The notes under the pieces: model-generated
Told to the model about the DNA's origin: nothing
The model's input: the letters and a program-made list of their open reading frames with translations, nothing else
Database searches by the model: none
Part shown: in pieces, positions 6,914 through 9,898 of the stretch
How positions within the stretch are numbered: position 1 is the stretch's first letter
How the letters are laid out: every line of letters begins with the position of its first letter
Program-made: the position numbers and the translations under genes
Source of the DNA: DATBED01 sp036276195
Lineage (GTDB): Bacteria; Patescibacteriota; Saccharimonadia; Saccharimonadales; UBA4665
Direction of reading: 5' to 3'
DNA: 9,898 bases
Assembly (NCBI GenBank): GCA_036276195.1
Contig: DATBED010000082.1
Span: forward strand, 1-9,898

Positions 6914-6953
6914 GAGCCTCCAGCGGTGCCCACCCCCTCTGGAGGCTCTTTTT
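6914..6953 (+). terminator. Intrinsic terminator of the ncRNA unit
   Basis: GAGCCTCCAG (6914-6923) pairs perfectly with CTGGAGGCTC (6939-6948) across a 15-nt loop and is followed by TTTTT (6949-6953). The T-run overlaps the stop codon of pth on the other strand. On the minus strand the same hairpin follows pth but is trailed only by ATTATA, so termination of pth there would be weaker. Confidence 0.85.
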
Positions 6954-7593
6954 ATACAAGGAATTGGCGGGTTTCGTGCGGCAGTTCGCCGCCGTAGATG
7001 TACTCGCTTAAGATGGCATTGACTTCTTTTTTGAGGTTGGGTAACTGCTTGACTTGCTCCGGCGACCATTTTTGCAGCACGTAAGCTTCGCTTTTGATGC
7101 GAGCCGGCTGCTTAGGGCCTATGCCAACGCGAACGCGGCCGTAATCCTCGCCGATGTTTTGAGTGACTGATTTAATGCCGTTATGGCCGGCACTGGCGCC
7201 GCCAACGCGCAAGCGGAGCTGCCCAAAATCGATGTCGAGCTCGTCGTGCACTACCACGATATATTCAGGATTTATCTTATAAAAATTAACTACGGCTTGC
7301 ACTGCCTCGCCGCTCAAGTTCATAAATGTGGTCGGCTTAATGGCGATAACTCGCGCCTCGCCCATTCGGCCGCTACTAATGACGCATTTCAGGCTTTTCT
7401 TCTCTATCCAGTCTTCCATTTCGTCGGAGCGGCTAACAAAATCATCCAGACACAAGAAACCAACGTTGTGCCGCGTATTATCGTATTCGGGCCCAGGATT
7501 GCCCAGACCCACCAACAGCACCGTCTTATTCTGCCCAACGGTGTAATAATTAGTCGGATCACTGACTTGTGGCCGCCTCTGAAATAGTGCCAT
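6952..7593 (-). CDS. pth: Peptidyl-tRNA hydrolase
   Basis: Cytoplasmic esterase that frees tRNA from peptidyl-tRNA dropped by ribosomes. The 213-residue product carries all family signatures: LLVGLGNPGPEYDNTRHNVG (26-45) with Asn32 and the catalytic His42, KPTTFMNLSGEAV (86-98) with Asn92, VVVHDELDIDFGQLRLR (113-129) with Asp117, and GGASAGHNGIKS (131-142) with Asn138. These correspond to Asn10, His20, Asn68, Asp93 and Asn114 of the E. coli enzyme. RVRVGIG (153-159) is also typical. The N-terminus is about 22 residues longer than in E. coli (MALFQRRPQVSDPTNYYTVG), and no internal ATG would remove it. A weak -10-like hexamer 7 nt before the ATG at 7593 agrees with this start. The gene runs toward the candidate ncRNA, whose terminator overlaps its stop codon. 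It is apparently monocistronic. Confidence 0.97.
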   Translation of the reverse strand: MALFQRRPQVSDPTNYYTVGQNKTVLLVGLGNPGPEYDNTRHNVGFLCLDDFVSRSDEMEDWIEKKSLKCVISSGRMGEARVIAIKPTTFMNLSGEAVQAVVNFYKINPEYIVVVHDELDIDFGQLRLRVGGASAGHNGIKSVTQNIGEDYGRVRVGIGPKQPARIKSEAYVLQKWSPEQVKQLPNLKKEVNAILSEYIYGGELPHETRQFLV

Positions 7594-7600
7594 ACCAATA

Positions 7601-7628
7601 GTATTAGTAATCAGTTGTCATTAATCAA
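7601..7628 (-). promoter_or_regulatory. Weak candidate promoter of pth
   Basis: On the minus strand TTGATT (7628-7623), a 16-bp spacer and TAATAC (7606-7601) end 7 nt before the pth ATG. The -10 matches the consensus at only three positions, so the call rests mostly on its position, which equals that at other starts in this window. Confidence 0.25.
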
Positions 7629-7690
7629 GAGAACACGAGATATTACCTAAGCTGCAAGACCCTAGGGTTCAGGTTTCATCTACTCCTAAG

Positions 7691-7734
7691 GGCACTGTCG
7701 AGATAGTGAACATGGTTACTAAATAGACAGTGTC
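7691..7734. other. Strong hairpin in the pth-der spacer
   Basis: GGCACTGTC (7691-7699) pairs with GACAGTGTC (7726-7734), nine pairs with one G-U. A purine internal loop (GAGA against AATA) is followed by a second helix, TAGT-AAC with GTTACTA and one bulged G, closing on an ATG loop. No T-run follows on either strand, so it is not a typical terminator. The rest of the 340-bp spacer 7594-7933 holds the probable pth promoter and a short orphan ORF, and otherwise nothing I recognise. Confidence 0.5.
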
Positions 7735-7856
7735 ATAAGGATGTGAATGGAGTTGGGGTTTTGAAATTCAATCAGGGGTGTTTTTGACAATAGTAAATCC
7801 TAGTTAGAGAAGGTATATTACGGGTTATTCAAGGTCGTCGCAGCGATCCAGAATAC

Positions 7857-7937
7857 ATGGCAGGTGTAGATCCAAAACATCTAGAGACACTTGGATTACC
7901 GGTTGAACAAAGGGTTGAATATCAAACTGGTTCTTAG
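7857..7937 (+). CDS. Short orphan ORF or gene remnant, 26 aa
   Basis: ATG at 7857 begins 26 codons that look protein-like (MAGVDPKHLETLGLPVEQRV) and end at TAG, overlapping the der stop by 4 bp. The same frame stays open upstream, with no ATG, to a TAA at 7794-7796. The open stretch ILVREGILRVIQGRRSDPEY joins the ATG without a break and also looks coding. A TATATT lies upstream at 7815-7820, but no good -35. It may be the surviving 3' end of a decayed gene or a genuine small gene with an unusual start. The family is not recognised. Confidence 0.25.
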   Translation: MAGVDPKHLETLGLPVEQRVEYQTGS

Positions 7938-9292
7938 ACTTTCTCTTTGGTGGGGCTCAAGCCGTGTTTGTGGGTGGCGTGTTTTTCGATGAACCAGAGC
8001 TGGACGGGCGTGCCCTCGAAGCCGTAAGCCTTACGCAGGCGGGTTTCGAGATAGCGGCGGTAGCTCCAGTGTACGAAGCGGGTGTGGCTGCCAAAGATCT
8101 TGAAGGCTGGCGTGGGATTGTCGGTTTCTTGCACCATGTAATTTAACTTAGGCAAGCGGTTTTTTAGGCCAGCCGGCGGATGGGCGTCGACGGCTTGGCG
8201 CAGCCATTTATTGAGCTCACTGGTGGATATGCGCTTATGGCGCTGCTCGTCAATTTCAAAGGCCAGGTCGAAGATTTTGGTTATGTTTTGGCCGGTGACG
8301 GAACTGGTGAAAATCAGCGGTGCCCAGGGCACGAAATCGTAGTGGGCGGCGATCCCAGGTGCTAGGGCGTCGCGGGTGTAGGCGTCTTTGCCCTCCACCG
8401 CGTCCCATTTGCTGACGACTAAAATAAGGCCTTTGCCGGCGTCTTTGACTAGGCCGGCGATCTTTTGGTCGAGTTGCACGTTGAGCTCGTTAACGTCCAT
8501 CAGCAATAAACCGACGTCGGCTTCGTTGATGGCGCTGAGGGCCCGCAGCACGCTAAACTTTTCCACGCCAACTTGGATTTTGCCAGAGCGGCGAATGCCG
8601 GCTGTATCGAGCAATTCCACTTCCCGACCCTTGTAGCGCACCACAGCCCGGTTAACATCGCGGGTGGTGCCGGCCCGGTCGGCCACAATGGCTTGCTGCT
8701 TCTTGGCCAAAGTGTTAAACAGTTGTGACTTGCCAACGTTCGGCCGCCCCAAAATGGCGATGCGTAGCCGGTCGTCGTCTTCACGCTCGCTAGCTTTAGG
8801 AATAATCTTAATCAGCCCATCTAGCAGCTGTTCAATTCCCCGGTTCTGGGTGGTGCTGGTGCGGAAAATCGGCTTGATGCCTAGGCGGTCGAAGCCGCTC
8901 AAATCCTGGCCCTTGGCCTTATCGAGCTTATTTATAACTAAAAAAACCGGCTTACGCGAGCGCAGCGCCATCTTGGCCACCCGCCGGTCTTCTTCGGTGA
9001 TGGGAACATCGGCCTCCACCACCACCCAAATAACGTCGGCGCTGTCAGCCGCTTGGGTGATCTGCTCCTGTATGGTGAACTCGAACTTGTCTTCGGGGTC
9101 TTTAACACCGGCGGTATCGACCAGCCAGAACTGTTGCCCCTCGTACTCCGCCTTGGCGACAATACTGTCGCGGGTGGTGCCGGCCTCGCGGGCCACAATC
9201 GCCTCGCGCCGCTCGAGCAGGGTGTTAAACAGGCTGGACTTGCCCACATTAGCCCGCCCCACAATCGCGACAATTGGTAATCGTTGACTCAT
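7934..9292 (-). CDS. der: Ribosome biogenesis GTPase Der
   Basis: Der (EngA) is a tandem-GTPase factor needed for 50S subunit assembly in the cytoplasm. The 452-residue protein has two G domains. In the first, GRANVGKSS (12-20), DTAG (59-62) and NKLD (121-124) are the G1, G3 and G4 motifs. In the second, GRPNVGKSQ (182-190) and DTAG (229-232) are canonical, but G4 reads SKWD (294-297) where most Der proteins have NKWD. A C-terminal KH-like domain follows (about 352-437), with STSELNKWLRQAVDAHPPAG, HWSYRRYLETRLRKAYGFEG and GTPVQLWF. Length is usual for the family. The start is fixed by MSQRLPIVAIVGRANVGKSS and by a perfect TATAAT ending 8 nt before the ATG; no Shine-Dalgarno is present. It diverges from the cysteine-rich gene at 9369, and its last 4 bp overlap a short plus-strand ORF. 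Confidence 0.98.
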   Translation of the reverse strand: MSQRLPIVAIVGRANVGKSSLFNTLLERREAIVAREAGTTRDSIVAKAEYEGQQFWLVDTAGVKDPEDKFEFTIQEQITQAADSADVIWVVVEADVPITEEDRRVAKMALRSRKPVFLVINKLDKAKGQDLSGFDRLGIKPIFRTSTTQNRGIEQLLDGLIKIIPKASEREDDDRLRIAILGRPNVGKSQLFNTLAKKQQAIVADRAGTTRDVNRAVVRYKGREVELLDTAGIRRSGKIQVGVEKFSVLRALSAINEADVGLLLMDVNELNVQLDQKIAGLVKDAGKGLILVVSKWDAVEGKDAYTRDALAPGIAAHYDFVPWAPLIFTSSVTGQNITKIFDLAFEIDEQRHKRISTSELNKWLRQAVDAHPPAGLKNRLPKLNYMVQETDNPTPAFKIFGSHTRFVHWSYRRYLETRLRKAYGFEGTPVQLWFIEKHATHKHGLSPTKEKV

Positions 9293-9294
9293 TA

Positions 9295-9308
9295 GCTATA
9301 ATTATAGC
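9295..9308. promoter_or_regulatory. Palindromic -10 region of der
   Basis: GCTATAATTATAGC is a perfect 14-bp palindrome. Its minus-strand TATAAT (9306-9301) is the der -10, ending 8 nt before the ATG. The plus-strand TATAAT (9297-9302) has a TTGGTA -35 17 bp upstream at 9274-9279, so a second promoter may fire rightward. The palindrome could instead be an operator for a dimeric repressor. Confidence 0.5.
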
Positions 9309-9323
9309 GTAACAGAGAGAAAA

Positions 9324-9352
9324 TTGACAGAAACACTATTGAGTGGTAGAAT
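9324..9352 (+). promoter_or_regulatory. Promoter of the cysteine-rich gene
   Basis: TTGACA (9324-9329), a 17-bp spacer and TAGAAT (9347-9352) give a strong housekeeping-type promoter. The predicted start is about 9359, roughly 10 nt before the ATG at 9369. An in-frame TTG at 9324 is the -35 box itself and so is not the start codon. Confidence 0.65.
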
Positions 9353-9368
9353 AATACCAGGTGTAAAA

Positions 9369-9752
9369 ATGTCTGAATTGGGCCGTGAGCTTACCGCAGA
9401 ACTAGATGCAGCGGAACTTAATATTCCGCCAGACCTCTGTATCTGTCAACATTGTGCCGGGCCAAGTTTATCTTTAGCAGAAGCCAAAAAAGCCGCCGAA
9501 GACTCCTATAATGTAACAATGACCTGCACAGACTGTCACCGAAACACCGAAGCCGTAGGTTTGGATTCATGGCAATTGGAATGTTTAGACATTAGAGAAG
9601 ACCGCCGAGAGGGCTTAGCTCACTATTATCAAAAGCAAAGAGAAACAATCAAGAATATTGGACCCATTGCTACTTTGGGTCAAGCCCAAAATGTCATTGA
9701 AACGGTTAGGGGTAACAATATTAACTTCTCCGACAACCCACAGCTTAATTAA
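9369..9752 (+). CDS. Putative zinc-ribbon protein, 127 aa
   Basis: The product starts MSELGRELTAELDAAELNIP and carries a cysteine cluster, CICQHC (24-29), and a second pair, CTDC (53-56), which together could form a zinc ribbon; a sixth cysteine is at 72. The segment between them is Ala/Lys-rich and helical (SLAEAKKAAEDSYN). The C-terminal half is charged and helical (DIREDRREGLAHYYQKQRET). There is no membrane helix or signal peptide. I do not recognise the family. I chose ATG 9369 because an upstream in-frame TTG at 9324 coincides with the -35 box; a GGTG at 9359-9362, 6 nt before the ATG, could pair weakly with the 16S 3' end. The gene diverges from der and overlaps the last 8 bp of the convergent pseudouridine synthase. 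By eye it is more A+T-rich than der. Confidence 0.7.
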   Translation: MSELGRELTAELDAAELNIPPDLCICQHCAGPSLSLAEAKKAAEDSYNVTMTCTDCHRNTEAVGLDSWQLECLDIREDRREGLAHYYQKQRETIKNIGPIATLGQAQNVIETVRGNNINFSDNPQLN

Positions 9753-9898
9753 CCAGTATACTATCACCACTATTTAAATTAGCGAGACTGTAGTGGCCGA
9801 AGGCGGTGCGGTGCAGGTTGATGACGTTGTAGCCCAGTGCGGCGAAAGTGCGGCGGATTTGGCGGTTGCGGCCTTCGTGCATGGTGACGCGCCAGTCG
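9745..9898 (-). CDS. RsuA/RluB-family pseudouridine synthase, C-terminal end
   Basis: The last 50 codons of a minus-strand gene enter from the right edge and end at TAA 9745. The segment WRVTMHEGRNRQIRRTFAAL, followed by GYNVINLHRTAFGHYSLANL and NSGDSILVN, is the conserved C-terminal part of RsuA/RluB/RluE/RluF-type enzymes, which convert uridine to pseudouridine in rRNA. EGRNRQIRR is the signature of this end. The catalytic Asp and the N-terminal S4 domain lie outside the window, so the exact site (rluB-like is most likely) cannot be decided. The final 8 bp overlap the convergent cysteine-rich gene. Confidence 0.9.
   Translation of the reverse strand, partial: DWRVTMHEGRNRQIRRTFAALGYNVINLHRTAFGHYSLANLNSGDSILVN

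Larger units (their letters stand above)
6551..6953 (+). ncRNA. Candidate structured non-coding RNA, about 400 nt
   Basis: A near-consensus promoter and a strong intrinsic terminator bound this plus-strand unit between dprA and pth. Within it I see a 7-bp hairpin at the 5' end (6555-6573), a perfect 11-bp helix pairing 6670-6680 (GTTTTAGAGCG) with 6745-6755, and inside that a 9-bp hairpin (6721-6729/6735-6743, loop CTCAA). There is also a 12-bp G+C-rich hairpin (6781-6817), a smaller hairpin (6823-6840), and a possible closing helix of about 13 pairs with two bulges joining 6578-6590 to 6892-6908. Size and closed architecture resemble a stable housekeeping RNA. I do not find the RNase P core (GGAAAGTCCG, ACAGAAA), the tmRNA T-arm or ANLADDY-type tag, the SRP apical loop, or a convincing 6S shape. 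A published motif such as raiA, known near competence genes, should be tested. The pairings were found by hand. Confidence 0.6.

Noticed and set aside
6551..6953. RNase P RNA, tmRNA, SRP RNA or 6S RNA as the identity of the plus-strand RNA.
   Set aside because: The invariant RNase P core, the tmRNA T-arm and tag, and the SRP apical loop are not present, and the hairpins do not form the single long 6S shape. A divergent member cannot be fully excluded without covariance models.
6872..7069. A 65-codon minus-strand frame overlapping the end of pth and the terminator.
   Set aside because: It overlaps pth in another frame, is Arg-rich without recognisable features, and crosses the terminator hairpin.
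9324..9368. A TTG start at 9324 would add 15 residues to the zinc-ribbon protein.
   Set aside because: That TTG is part of a perfect TTGACA -35 box with a matching -10, so it lies upstream of the predicted transcript.

Overview
The window looks like a chromosomal segment of a Patescibacteria (CPR) bacterium, most likely a Candidatus Saccharibacteria relative. The reasons are a compact set of single-copy housekeeping genes (topA, dprA, pth, der, an rRNA pseudouridine synthase), a protein joining a sigma-70 region 4-like helix-turn-helix to a HARE-HTH domain, short intergenic gaps, and standard stop-codon use (no TGA read as Trp, which argues against the code-25 CPR lineages). The assignment rests on protein resemblance only.

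Left part (1-2909). Two unrecognised genes diverge from a shared 129-bp spacer: one on the minus strand runs off the left edge, the other (590-1231) is on the plus strand. The latter converges, 7 bp apart, on a two-gene minus-strand unit made of the sigma4/HARE-HTH gene (1869-2909) and an unrecognised 207-residue gene 6 bp behind it. By eye the unrecognised genes are more A+T-rich than the housekeeping genes.

Centre (3072-7593). The minus strand carries pth, dprA, a 56-residue two-helix membrane protein and topA. dprA next to topA is a classic bacterial neighbourhood; here the small membrane gene sits between them. Between dprA and pth lies the most interesting element. A strong plus-strand promoter (TTGACA, 17 bp, TAAAAT with an extended -10 TGC) and a strong intrinsic terminator bracket about 400 nt with no sizeable gene. 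The stretch contains several good hairpins and a possible long-range closing helix. It does not match RNase P RNA, tmRNA, SRP RNA or 6S RNA as far as I can tell, and is a candidate undescribed ncRNA. A 29-codon ORF starts 2 nt after its predicted first base.

Right part (7594-9898). A 340-bp spacer holds a strong hairpin and a short orphan ORF, followed by der (minus). der diverges, around a palindromic TATAAT box, from a small cysteine-rich putative zinc-ribbon gene on the plus strand. That gene overlaps by 8 bp the 3' end of a convergent RsuA/RluB-type pseudouridine synthase cut by the right edge.

A theme across the window is that several starts (460, 590, 5363, 6496, 6553, 9292, perhaps 7593) have a -10-like hexamer 7-8 nt before the ATG and no well-placed Shine-Dalgarno sequence, suggesting leaderless mRNAs. 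Functionally the recognised genes cover DNA topology (TopA), uptake and recombination of DNA (DprA), peptidyl-tRNA recycling (Pth), 50S subunit assembly (Der) and rRNA modification.
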